A stretch of 64,000 nucleotides of DNA from Emmonsiellopsis sp. PD_33. Its lineage: Eukaryota > Ascomycota > Eurotiomycetes > Onygenales > Ajellomycetaceae. Under the pieces are notes generated by a model. That model did no database searches. It saw only the letters and a program-made list of their open reading frames with translations, and had not been told where the DNA came from. Location: assembly GCA_032988165.1 (NCBI GenBank), contig JANTQF010000172.1, positions 1-64,000 on the forward strand, in the 5' to 3' direction. Position numbers and translations under genes: made by a program. Shown one piece after another: positions 48,221 to 60,036 of the stretch (within the stretch, counting starts at the first letter, position 1; every line of letters begins with the position of its first letter).

Positions 48221-48599
48221 CTACATTTAAGAGTCTTTATCTATTTTATAATTATTTTTTCTATCTTATATGACTTTCATTCATCTGAATCTCCTTTCAT
48301 TGTAATAGGGCCTAGTACCAGTAGAGTGTGCCTGAAGGGGTCTTCCTCCTATGAGGCAGGTTTCAGATGGGCAATAAAAATCATGAGGTGTATGTAGAAG
48401 TATGCTAAGAGATTCAGAAGGTAGGTAAGACTACCAACTTAATGATAGATTATAAAGGGGCCTGCATACTAAGAGATAAACTTACTATAAGTCTGAAGTA
48501 GTGATGTGTTATATTCTTTACTAATTCAGAGTAGCACTCTATCATCTATAGTGAAGAATCTGGGTGTATACTTCTTATTATAATACTTTTTTATAAATA

Positions 48600-49350
48600 T
48601 TGCTGTGGTGTGAAGTGCCTCATTCACATCAAGGTGGCTGGAGAAATTTTGAGGGCTCTAATCTTAAAATATCCATGCTAGTTGAAGTGGATTTTTGAGC
48701 TTCTAACTGTACATGTATTAGTAAGGGAATACCTCTATTACTAATGTTATAGTGCTATTAAAGAGTGTTTGAAGTAAGAGAGCTAAGTCCTTTCATTCTT
48801 ATGAATCTTCCAGGGCTGTAATTATATGTCTGAGAGCAATTTCATATGTCTGATTTGTAATTTCTGACTGGCCATCTACTTGAAGGTGGTAAGCTATAGT
48901 GTATAGGAGATTCACCTCTAGAGACTTGAAGATTATTACTCAGAATTCACTGAGAAACTTCTTATCTCTATCTGAGATAATGTAAGATAGAGTATCTTAG
49001 TTACTCATTACTAATTACTTTATAAATGACTTGGCTCAGAATTCTGTATCTCAATCTTAACATTCTGAGATGAAGACTGTCCTCTTGCTTGTCTTGTAAG
49101 TAACTGTCATACTAGCATCAAATTAGCCCTTGAGGAGACCAAGGACAATATCAATTGTGATGGTATAAAATAGGAATGGCTCTGTGATGATTGGCTGGAG
49201 TATACTATATAGCTTATAATAATAAGTAGCATTCTACAGGTAACTAGAATAATAGTAAATGTATTTCTTGATAAGGTGAGACTTCTTATAGATGAATAAT
49301 TCATTCAGCTTCTCTATAATTTACTGGGGTCTAAGGTGTGTGTCTAAATG
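48600..49350 (-). pseudogene. Integrase remnant of Gypsy B
   Basis: Minus-strand blocks in order: LQPIITEPFLFYTITIDIVLGL, where the first catalytic Asp remains, then SDRDKKFLSEF with the second Asp, then LLYTIAYHLQVDGQSEITNQT containing the third acidic residue. RIP-type stops interrupt it. Confidence 0.8.
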
Positions 49351-50349
49351 CATGATTTTAATGATGTCACTAATGAGTGGCTGAGAAATGCAGAGCTGTG
49401 CAGTGTCACTATAGTTATAATACAGTAAATTGTTATCAGGGTTGATATAGTATAACAACTTGATCTGATTTTTCTTGGGCAGTGTGCTGTTTACCTTTAT
49501 AATTTCCAGGATTATAGCTAATCTTAAGTCTTGCTAGTAGACATTAAGAAGTCTTTATTAGAACTATAAGGACATTATAACTATTATTACTGTGTAATTT
49601 ATTAGAAATATATCTATAATCTCTGCAGCCAGGTCTTTCAGAGGCTCATCCTGATCTGTGAGTATGTCTGACTACAATTAAGACAGAGCATCTAGAACAA
49701 TATGTATGTGGCCAGGTTTATAAAATATCTATAGGTTGAATTACTGTATATACTAGGCAGCCTGGATGAGCCTCAAGTTGAGCTTGTCCATGAATGAGGT
49801 GGTCAGTAAGGTCTGTCTGGCAATCTGGAGTGTGGCTGAATGATTAGTGTATATGATCACTGAAAGTTCTATAGCCTTAACCATATATTACACCTTTTTG
49901 AGTATTTAAATCAGACATGTGACCTCTAGCTCAGTCAGCTAGTATCAGGTCTCTACTGGCATCAGAATTTTAGAGAGAAACATAATTGATTCTATTATTA
50001 TTAATAGAGATAGAGTCTTAAAGTCTGAGATCTTTTCATATTGTATCTCCCTGAGAGGGGCCTATTCTGACTTTACATGGAATATCATTACTCTAAAGCC
50101 TCTCTATTTTAAGGTATCAATGTCAAAGAAGAGGTACTACATATTGTTATGATGCACCAGAAATAGGCCTTTAACAAAAACTACCTGTATGTTGTTGAAT
50201 GCCTTTTCCTCCTTTTTTATAAGCTTTTTAAGTGATATTTGAGTAGAGAATTGAGTTCTTGATCTATTTTTTACTAGAGCATCCTTGAGGAGCATTATCT
50301 TTTGTGCCTGTAGGGGCTCCATATAATAGATATAGAAAGATATGTAGTT

Positions 50350-50760
50350 CCTCAGCTATTCTATTATGTTAAGGTAGATTTTCAGGTCCTTCAGATTCTT
50401 AAGGAATGTGATTCTGGTCAGCATAGTGATGCAATCTTCTATTAGTATGAGGCTTAAAAATGAGATCTTATGTTCTAACAGCCTGACTGAGGGGAAGCCA
50501 ATGAATATCTTTTTTAGGTTGATGATAATATTCTTCTTGTAGAATAAAGTAAAGATTTTTCTAAGATACTTACTATGCTTTTTCATGGTGATGCTGGCTG
50601 CAACCAGGTCATCAATGTAGTAGCAGATAAACTTCTTAAATTTCTTAAGGAAGAGGTTGATTTTATACTGTATATATGCTAGTGAGTTTATATATCTCAT
50701 TATAGTGACTGAAGAGATCTCTTGTCTGTAATGTGACACAACTAATAGATATTATTGATG
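50350..50760 (-). pseudogene. Reverse transcriptase core of Gypsy B
   Basis: Contains KKFICYYIDDLVAAS with the YIDD catalytic site intact, followed by HSKYLRKIFTLFYKKNI and GFPSVRLL, the usual thumb-side block of Ty3/Gypsy enzymes. The neighbouring blocks are broken by stops. Confidence 0.85.
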
Positions 50761-52199
50761 ATCACAGCAGATTCTCTATTAGTAAAAGAAACTTATATAA
50801 TTAAGAATAGTGATGTAGTGATATCCTTTCATAAAGTTAATAACCTCTGCTTATTGTGTCATTAAATATATATTGAGCTCAACTATCTTATTTAGCTCTC
50901 TGATGTTGATGACTGAGCAGCCTTTCCTCATATTATTTACTTCTTTTCAAACTATAAATACTAGGTATCCCAAGAGAGTGTGGTTCATTGCTCATTTCAT
51001 ACATCCTTAGGCATGCAATTTGTTAAAGAGCTCATCTATAACTTTATAGTCCTTCTGGCCTAGAGAGTATATCTTTACTTGGATCTGAAGCTTATGATTC
51101 TTCAGCAGTAAGAGGGGAATTTACATCCACTTATCCTTTAGTAGGTCTATAATGTTACTATAATCTTCCCAGATTTTAGAGAATTCATTACAAATCTGTG
51201 TGAAGTATTTTGTAGTCTTCTCATCACTATAGATTATTATATTATTAGGTAGTTTTACTTCTGCCTCTATGGGGTTAATATTGATGGTGTGCAGGAATTC
51301 CTCCATTAATCCTAGTATATTTAGGTTGTTATTTAGCTCCTATTAGAGCTGTTATCTAGAGAGATTAAGAGCTAATAACTCTATTATGAGATCAACTAAA
51401 TATGTGCTAGTAGCATCATATTCTCTTAGAGTACTAATATGAGATCTCTGTGGGATTATGACCTACCTATCCATATTATTGATGATATGAGTGAATGAGA
51501 GATTATGATCTATAATTTGCATATATACCTGAAGTGGTGACATAGCAGAGTTAAAGATATAATCCCTGTCTATTAGTAGGTATTCCTCTTTCTCAAGATA
51601 GTATCTAAGGGGAATTTTTACTTCTAATCTGGGTAGAATGATGACTTTAGCATCTAAATATACTAGTCTGATAGCTTAATGATCTTTTCTTAGTATCACT
51701 AAAATCTTAGCTTCTATATTCTCATACAACTTTATTTATAGCATCCTCTTGTCTAGGTCTATGATGATGCTCTCTAGTGCCATGTTATCTATACTGAGTA
51801 GTAGGTTGATATAGAGATTATTAATGACATATACCTCCATCAAGATCTAAATGAGTACTGATGTGTGTTCCTTATTTAGCAGAACTACTGATAATATAAG
51901 TGGAATTATAATTATTTCAGAGGATTTCATAGAGTCTCTGATGCCTCTAATCAGTATTTATGAGTATGATAGATATAATATCTTGTCACATTATTACTCA
52001 AGAAACTTCTTGCTTATAAGTGTTATTATGCAGCTAGAGTCTACATATATTAGCAGCAGCTTGGAGGTATCCTAGTAGAATGCCATGATAGTAGCATATT
52101 TCTAGTTATAGAATGTATAACTGTAAGGTGTATCTGGGTCAGCTGGCTACTAAGATACTATCACTCAAAATACACAGTCAGGGCTCACATAGAAGGCCT

Positions 52200-54180
52200 G
52201 TGGAGTTGCCATGCAAGTTTTCAAGTATTTATATAAATTATTATGTGAATTAAAGGCCTTATTACAGTCATAATAGGTGGCTATCATGGGATTTACATGA
52301 AATGTATCTACTTCTAGATTATATGCACTATTATTGTATGGTTATTCCTGTGAATCATCCATGAGCATTTCTAACTCATTATAATAGAGATCAAATTCTG
52401 CCTCCTAGCCATATAAATCTTCTGTGGACTCCTCTGATTCCTTGAGGTTAGTATGAAATGCTACTTGTTTGTGTGGCTGCTGATTCTATAGCTGCCTGTC
52501 AGACAGATTAGCATTAGAGGTACCCTTAGATATTAGTAGCTGGAGCTATTACTTCAGGGCTGACAGTTTAAAATAATCTTACTAGGCTTTACCTTGGTAG
52601 TTTCTATCATGCTGATTGTAGTGGCTGCCATATTAATTATTATTACTACTATATTAATTGTTATTTCCACTGTAGCTATAGTACTATTTATTAGCATAAT
52701 TCTGTGTCTGGTATCTGAGCTGATATTAATAAGCAAGCTATTCAAACTAGTAAGGGTATAATTTTCTATTACATTCATAGTAATTACTCTGAGAAGTAAA
52801 GTTATTATAATAGAATTCACACTGATTATACATACTATTCATATATTAATCATTATTTGTAAATCAATCTGTTCAGTTAGTCTACTTGCAGTAAATAATC
52901 TCAGTAAATTCTTCAATGATCATATCCTCTTTCAGCTTATTAATAGTAGCTTGCAAGGTAACATCTAGATTATTCCACACATGTAGGATCTAAGTATACT
53001 TAGTGTCTTCTTAGCTGCAGTGTTTAGCAGCTGAAGACACATTCAGAATATAGAAGATTAAATTGTACTTATTATGAAGATTCTGAAGTGAGTATTTTAT
53101 CTCATTGAGCTTTTATAGTGCTTGACTACTTTTAATGTGAAATTACTGTTGAAGAATCTTAATCCACTCTTTTACTTCATTATTAGTTGTGATAAAACCT
53201 GTGCAGGTGATATCATTGAGCTTCTAGTTCTATCAGGATTCTACTTCTCCTTTAAGATATAAATTTAAATTCTATTAGATTCTTGCTGCATCCCTGGTTA
53301 GAACAGCAACCTTAAGCTAGTTAGTAAACACATGGATGTCTTAATAATATGTCTTGCCTTTCTTATTAATAACATCATCATGGCCCCACAATGTTGGTGC
53401 ATCAGAGTAGAAGAAACTAATGTCCTAGGGTTTCCATGGAGTGATTGATGTTAATGGTGCAGGTAGAGACTACACTGATGACTGAGTTGATGCTGGCTGA
53501 GCAACAGTAGTCTTAGTATGAGAGAATAGTTTTTATAGGGTTTGCATCTAATATGGGGTGAAGCCTGTATTGTTAGTAGATTCACTAGTAGTGCCTATAG
53601 CAGCTAAAGTGCTATTCATATTTAACATATTATCTAGCTATCTAATAGATGATAGTTGCAAGGCTTGTTCTTCATTAATTAAAGTTATATTTAGAGTCTC
53701 TGGAGACTCTATAGGTGTTAGCTGCAGTGCAGTGTGAAATAAGGTGCTACTTAGCACTGAGTTAATCTGTAAGAGTGGCTGAGCTGAATGAGATGAAGTA
53801 TTACTCTCTAAATATAGCTTTAGATCTAGTAGGAGGTATACTTATCTTATTAGTAATATCTTGAAGAATATTTCTTCTCAGTGGGTGAACATATGACTCT
53901 ATTTGAAGTAATCTGTGTGGTTATGAAATTTAAGAACTGCTTGATTAAGTAATGAATGATTAATGAGCCAGTCTGATAATATCAGTGAGATTACTTAGAC
54001 ATCCTTAGAACTTCCATATGAATTGGCTTATAAGTGTGTATGCTCTTGTGGTTTTATAGATGCCTGCCTGGACTTAGATAGGGGATTTGAGTGGGTAGTT
54101 TACTCAGTCACAAATGTTGTCCTTATAATCATAGTGTCCTATAAAGAGTCATAATGAGGGAAGTTAGAGTTAAAATACTA
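52200..54180 (-). pseudogene. Gag and C2H2-like finger of Gypsy B
   Basis: The capsid-like part reads FYSDAPTLWGHDDVINKK ... WHLNEIKYSLQNLHNKYN-type text across several RIP stops at about 53.4-52.9 kb. Near 52.21-52.28 kb, YYDCNKAFNSHNNLYKYLKTC fits a finger of the CxxC-x12-H-x3-C type if the Tyr residues were Cys and His before RIP. It sits between gag and protease. Confidence 0.65.
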
Positions 54181-55081
54181 CTTAATAATCTAATAAGTAA
54201 GTTTTACTATCTAGATATGAAAGGTCATTCTGTGGTTCTTTGAATATGAGAGTTGCTGATGTCAACAACTATCATCAGATGAAATAAATTTTTCAAGAGG
54301 AAGAGTCTGTAGAAAAGTACTAAAAGTAAGAAAGATACTATACTCTTTTAGGATAAGAGTAACTGAAAGATATGTGCTGATGTGATAGATGCATATGCAC
54401 TATACCCTTTTAGAGAAAGAGTTGTGGAAAATCTTGGAAAAACACAAAAAAAATAGAAAGAGAAAAGTGCTTTTCAGGGGAGGTAGAAAAGTGGGTAATT
54501 TCTGAGAAATATATGGGGAAATTTGTATGAGAAGGCCTTAGATAGTTACTCCATGAGTAAAAGATAGTCTGAATGTAGCACAACAAACTTACACAACAGC
54601 TTCTTAATATTAAGAGGTAATATAGCAAATGAAAGTAAGCAAGTAGAATAGAAAGTAAGCAAGTAAAATAGTTATAGCAGGGTAATTCCTATGAAAGTTC
54701 TATGAGTAGCTTGAGATTCTTTTACTAGGCTCAGTAATCTGAGGCAGACATCTATAGATTCATCAGGGGATCAAGCAGAACAGTACATGCAGAGAACAAT
54801 GAGAATACAATTCAATTAGGATTATCTATAATGAGGATGAAGCTATTTAGATGCTAGATATAAAGAGTTATCTGTGAGGAGGATAATGCCTGAATAGATA
54901 TAGCTCTTGAAGAGAAAAGTCCATGAAGTGGATGAGATAAGTAGAAGAGATAGAGAAGAGATGAGAACCCATTAAAGAAAAGGTAGAAGTAATGAGAGCA
55001 GGAAGATATAATAATAACTCATTATAAAGATTAGAAAACTCATGAAGAATCTTACATCTTTTGTAAAGATATACTACTAAT

Positions 55082-55242
55082 TGTAATTGAGAAAACTTAA
55101 GATGAAAATGTTCTATAAAATAAGGTTGTTTTCTCTATGTTCCTAGGCTATCTGTGGCTATTTATATCATGAGGCCTGACTAAGCTATGTAGATGACTAA
55201 GCACCATGGATATTTCATGATGTAGAGTATGTGTGTGTAATA
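55082..55242 (-). repeat. 5' LTR of Gypsy B (right)
   Basis: 161 bp, same length as the left LTR. Its last base pair reads TA where the left one has CA, a RIP-type change. In the minus direction it lies upstream of gag. Confidence 0.9.
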
Positions 55243-55247
55243 GGCAG

Positions 55248-57666
55248 TTAGCTATTTATCTCCTTCTGCAATTTAGATCTTATAGAATACAAAAATGACA
55301 TCTAGTTTTATAAATTACTTGGCTCAGTCAATTCATTTAAGAGTCTCATTGATTAATAGTAGTAGATAATAATCTTTTCAGGTGAGGCAGTTAAGACCTT
55401 AATAGTTAATATAGAACTAGAGGCCTCTACCTGGCTTCTTTATAAAGAGTATAGATGCACCCATAGGTGAATTACTAATTTAAATGAAACTCTTATTCAG
55501 AAGGTTATTAAGAGTCTTGTGGAGTATAAGTAGTTTATCACATAATATATTATATAGTGATCCTCAGGGTAGCTGAGAATCTTTACCATCTATCTTCTCA
55601 AGTTTAATATGATGATCATACACACCATGGAATGATAGAAACTTCTCAGTAGCCTTATAATTAAAAATATCAAGAAATTTATGATATTACAGAGAGAGGA
55701 CTATCACAGGGTTGATCTTTAGCTTCTTAGAGAGTCATGAGAGAGCCTTCTCTATATTGACTATACTAGCAGTGAAGATTTCAATGGGAGGTCAGGACTT
55801 GAATTTTCAATTACAGCTTTGAAGGAGGTTATAGATATTAGTAGAGATTTGATAAAGATCAGTAGTCTTATGAATGTCTTTTTTGAAGATATAGATGCCT
55901 CCAGGAAATACAATACATCAATTGTAAGTATTAATGAGAGCTTAATGTTTAAATAGTCATAATAGGCCTAGTATGAAGTCATATAGGAGATTCTCAATCT
56001 CATATGTATAGGTATTTTCTTGAAGAAATCTACTAATATTAACATTAAACTTCATCATGTTTCATATAAAGCTGTCTGTGTCACCATTGACACCTTCAAT
56101 CTTTTGGGAGTTGATTGGGATACACAGGAGGTTATAACAGTTAACTATATGAGAATAAATCATTGAATAGTAATAATAACTACTATCTATCATAGCATTC
56201 ATATTAAAAGAACAATTAACTATAATAGGTACAAGAATTACTAAAACAGTCATTTTCTTCTCAAAGGTCTTTCTATCTAACTCTGGGAGCTTCTACTTGC
56301 AATTTCACATAGAAGCTAGTCTTTTCCCAAGTCTGATTTGATATCTTCAAAGTCTTCCTTCTCTTTGAGCTTGATTTGTATGTTTATGAACTGTATGGGT
56401 AGTTTCAGAGGAATATGGGTTCTGCAGCAATTAGCAGCTCTATACCCAGGTTTATTATAGTTAATGCAGACATCTTGAGTGTAGCAGTTAATAATAGTAG
56501 TAGTAATCATATTCAGAATATAAAATGCATTCATGTAAGTAGGCCCTGTAGGTGTCTAGTTCATAGTATTTGAATTCTTCAGTAGAGAGGTCTTGAGGAA
56601 GACCTCCCTAAAGATAGTAGAGATACTACTATAAATTCAGCTCTGAATGATTTTGATCTCAGATAGGTTGTTCTCTATGCTGCAGAACTTTATATAATAT
56701 TCAAGATATATAGGGGATTTAATGAAGGTAATAATCTACTATAAGAGTTCAAACTTAATAACTTTTTTGAGTAGGGCCTTCTTGACAGTATCATTTCATA
56801 GCTGGCTGCTAGCTTCCAGAATCTTCTAATTAAATTTTGAAAGAAAGATGGAGAGTAGATCAGTTTTCTAGCAAATACTATACAGTCAGGTCAGGGCCTT
56901 CTAGGTTACTAAAGAGTCAGAGAAAAGGATGTTAAGCTAGTTGAGAATGACATTAAGAATTATAGGAATGAGTTTGATATTAGCCTTCATCTAAGGGTGA
57001 AATTAGGTGATAGTAGTGCCAGAGAGTTGGGTATAAATATACTAGATCTGGTTAGTGAGAGATCTAATTGCAAGGCCATTCAGAGTAATTTTGGCCTCCA
57101 CACTGAGGTGCCAGACAGAGTATTTAGAGACTTATTTGCCTGTGAATTTCTCAAGGGTAGCAAGCCTTTCTTTTGGGTGTCTTGGGAAGTCCTCAAAAGG
57201 AGCAGTCAGGTGAGCAGGAGTCAGAATAGAAGCTGAAGTTAATATGAGCATATGATTTTATTCAGTAATAAGGTTGATCTTATTTATGAGCTATTAAATG
57301 AAGTTTCAGAATTCAGTATTAAAGCTCTGAGAAGAGATGCTATCTTCACATGGAGGATTCATATTCATAATGAATTCAAAAGATTATTTAGATTTAGAGA
57401 GTTTGGAGGATTCAGAAAGTTTGGAGGATTCAGAAAGTTCAGAGGAAAATCTCATAAGATATTAATATAAACTGTCAGGGCTTTAAAGCCTTTTACTAAC
57501 ATATTATCTGATAAAGCTAAGCTGGGCAAGTTGTATTTTGAATTTCAGAAGAGTTTACTATATATATGAGTCACATTTGGAAGAATCTACTATACATGCA
57601 AATCATATTTAGAGAGTAAATATAATGAGAATCTCTAAGAAGAGATCAAGCAAATAATTACAAAAT
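55248..57666 (-). pseudogene. Gypsy A gag, protease and first half of reverse transcriptase
   Basis: On the minus strand, a gag zinc knuckle reads CINYNKPGYRAANC at about 56425-56475; the second Cys and the His of the CCHC pattern have both become Tyr, as RIP produces. A retropepsin-like block follows with AMIDSS, where Gly of DSG is lost. Then come the reverse-transcriptase start blocks HHIKLEKIDGKDSQLP, SPMGASILFIKKPG and KLDVIFVF. Translation stops abruptly at the Gypsy B junction at 55247. The frame is degenerate. Confidence 0.78.
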
Positions 57667-57922
57667 ATAATAGATGTGTTCTGATAAGTGAATCATGCAA
57701 GTTATACACTAGAATCAAGATTATAATTACTAGAGAAAGAAAGGAAAAAGGAAAAAAAATCATGAGATTATGTGATATAAATAAAAGGAAATTATATGAG
57801 ATTGAAGCAGATAAACATTCATATGAAGGCCTAATTGGAGGTATCTAATTAGATAGTTAGAGATCAGATGAAGTTTGAGTGAGCTATGAATATAAAGTAT
57901 AAGAGTATAGCTCTTTATAGAT
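57667..57922 (-). repeat. 5' LTR of Gypsy A (right)
   Basis: Partner of 41344-41599, in direct orientation and of the same length. The shared core runs from the ctgataag block to the tatagc/tgtagc block near its end. Confidence 0.8.
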
Positions 57923-57927
57923 ATATT

Positions 57928-59690
57928 ACTTCAAAACCCAGTGGGATCCCTCTGTTCAAGAAGAAACACAGTGATCAAAATGTGGAATAGTATTAATATA
58001 GTAGTATATAATTCTTCAGGTGTGAGACCTTAACTACATATTCTTATAATAGTTGACAAGTTTTTAATTTTGATTTCTACTAAATGCCTGCCATCAGCAC
58101 TCAAATTCTTTCTTTATAGGGAATAAGAGAAGTATTTATCATTTCTTCATAAAGGAATTATATCATTTCTTAAGACTTTTTCTCTCATACTCAAGTTATT
58201 TGATATCACCATCTTCAACTGCAGTAACTAGTATATTAAAGGAAAAGTATCATTTTACATGTCTAATGACATTATGGTTAATATGCTACCTGCAGAGCAA
58301 TTAATAGCTCCTATAAAAGATATTATTAAGTGTCTTGATTAACACTAATTCTCAGTTAGTAATTATAACCTTCAGGTAAGAAATATTATGAGTTTTAAAT
58401 ATCATTATAATCTCCTGACAGGCCCAGCTGGATAGATGTTAGTATAGATCTAAATTTTTTATTAACATTTAACTTGATTAGAAAATCTACTAGCCTGATT
58501 AGGTATATTACTATCACAATAGATAATTAAGTAAGATGTAAATAAAGATCTCTCTCATCAGAATACTTATAAATAGTCTATCTCCTTTTCACCATTCATG
58601 AATATAAACCTCAAATTGATTGTTATATGAAGCTTTATAATAAATATTATACTAAATAAGAGTAGATAATATCAATTCATCTTATATATGAAGTTTATAA
58701 GTAGAATATTAGAGTTATCATAAAGAAATTTAATTGAATATTTATAAAAAATTACAAGGTAAGTAATATAATTATCTATATCTTTTTTATATATAGTAAT
58801 AATCATTTGATTATCAGACCTCAACTTATTAATTAAAGCTTGAATAGGTGTTTAACCTTTCAATTCATTCTGAGTAAGTAAAGATGTGAGATTATAGAGA
58901 TTCCTATTAATAAGGTTAATCTAGTTAAATTTTCTATTAAGAACTATATGCATTGTTTAGAGGGGGACTATAGATTTAATGTAATTAAATATAGTAGTCT
59001 GCATATTTTCTGGCAACATCTATATACAGTGCATTGAATGGGCCTGGCTTCATTCTAAAAGCAAATAATTATGAGATTCATTATGAATAATAATAACCCA
59101 TTCAGTATAACTATAGAGTTTCTTTATAATGAGGTAGAATGAGTATTTTATCTTCTAGATAAATATATTAAGATGTTTTTTATTTTTATTTATAATGTTG
59201 TAATCTCTATAGCTATCTGAGTAATTATATGTAAATATTCATTAATTTTCCTTGGGAGTAAAGTAGAGAGTTGAGAGGGTATATTCAAAACCTTTACAAT
59301 TAAGGTTAAAATATTAGAGTAGTTCTTTAGATGTTATTTTAATAATATGACTACTGAGTTTAGAAATTCTACTAGTAATTTAACTGGGTTCTTTTATAAG
59401 TCTAGATTTAGGCATCTAGAGGTCTTTATTACTATTATTACTGTGATTATTCTCATTCAAATTTACCTCTAACTCTATCTCCACTTTCTTAACCTTATCA
59501 TTCTATAAGAAGTACTCATTCTCAATACAGTCTACCAGTTAGTTGTCATTCAGTAGTTAAATTGACTCTAACTGTTAGATCTCAAAAATGCCTACTTTCT
59601 TAATAAAAGTATCTAAATTGAATTGGAATAGCTATTTTACATCTGAAAACTAGCTCTTAGAAGTAGTAGATAGTGATGGAACTAACATTT
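57928..59690 (-). pseudogene. Degenerate MULE transposase, copy 2 (5' part)
   Basis: Counterpart of the copy-1 transposase, starting at ATG 59688 on the minus strand and running to the retrotransposon insertion. The remaining 3' part is in 40312-41338. It carries the same RIP-type stops. Confidence 0.7.
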
Positions 59691-59986
59691 TAAATATAGT
59701 AGAAAATATAGTGGAAGGTATAGTAGAAGGTGTAGTAGTCAATGTAGAAGATAGAGAGAGGAATTTAAATGAGAGAAATATTTATGGTGAGGAGGAATGG
59801 CAGGTGAGAGGTAGTGAGAGAGATTAAGGAGACTGGGGTTGAATGAGCATGTAAGATTCACATATTAGTGTATCTCATTATGATAGTATTTTTATATGTA
59901 AAAATATGTACATACTATTTTTCTTTCAGCCTAGTCATTTTTTTCTGGATGTATTTAGCTGAAGTACAGGTGTATTTATCACACCC

Positions 59987-59996
59987 TAAACAAACA
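59987..59996. repeat. 10-bp target-site duplication of MULE copy 2, right
   Basis: taaacaaaca directly after the terminal CACACCC; perfect match to 40157-40166. It lies in the presumed 3' untranslated part of the pirin gene. Confidence 0.9.
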
Positions 59997-60036
59997 ACCT
60001 TGACAAAACCAAGGCCAAAAGACTAAAACAACAGAA

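Larger units (their letters stand above)
44240..55242 (-). mobile_element. Ty3/Gypsy chromovirus B, 11.0 kb, inserted in the reverse transcriptase of Gypsy A
   Basis: An LTR element on the minus strand with 161-bp LTRs and a 5-bp target duplication. From right to left: capsid-like gag (about 54.1-52.9 kb), a C2H2-like finger (52.21-52.28 kb), retropepsin DSG site (about 52.0 kb), reverse transcriptase with YYIDDLVAAS (about 50.6 kb), RNase H block IYTNHSATLQIARQT (about 49.83 kb), integrase blocks (about 49.2-48.7 kb) and a chromodomain (about 48.2 kb). This is the normal chromovirus order. After the chromodomain, 3.7 kb remain before the 3' LTR, holding an extra frame. It is degraded by RIP-type stops. 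Confidence 0.9.
41344..57922 (-). mobile_element. Ty3/Gypsy LTR retrotransposon A, inserted in MULE copy 2, itself interrupted
   Basis: An LTR element read on the minus strand: 5' LTR at the right, 3' LTR at the left. Without the insertion it is about 5.6 kb. Gag zinc knuckle near 56425-56475, retropepsin near 56080-56250, reverse transcriptase from 55650 to 55248 and continuing at 44239-43950, then integrase blocks IIIDYLSK and IISDCGTQFI ... YHPETDGS at about 42900-42380. The order gag-PR-RT-IN identifies Ty3/Gypsy. Many stops are of RIP type. A 5-bp direct repeat (atatt, 41339-41343 and 57923-57927) flanks it, but the LTR ends are uncertain by about six bases. Confidence 0.87.
40167..59986 (-). 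mobile_element. MULE transposon copy 2, opposite orientation, split by a nested retrotransposon
   Basis: Same family as copy 1, in reverse orientation. The two halves are 40167-41343 (the 3' end) and 57923-59986 (the 5' end), together about 3.2 kb, interrupted by Gypsy A. Ends are GGGTGTG...CACACCC, flanked by a perfect 10-bp duplication. Compared with copy 1, the terminal 300 bp are colinear and the differences I compared are almost all transitions, as RIP leaves. The halves join in copy-1 order at the interruption (the cacttcaata block on one side, ctgggttttgaag on the other). Confidence 0.88.

Noticed and set aside
44884..57470. Short plus-strand open frames inside the nest (for example 44884-45171, 56997-57470)
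   Set aside because: The conserved retroelement motifs are all on the minus strand; these are AT-rich chance frames.
36683..59986. hAT element or Starship as explanation of the nest
   Set aside because: The 10-bp duplication and the CxWH transposase block fit MULE, not hAT; no tyrosine-recombinase captain or cargo genes were seen.
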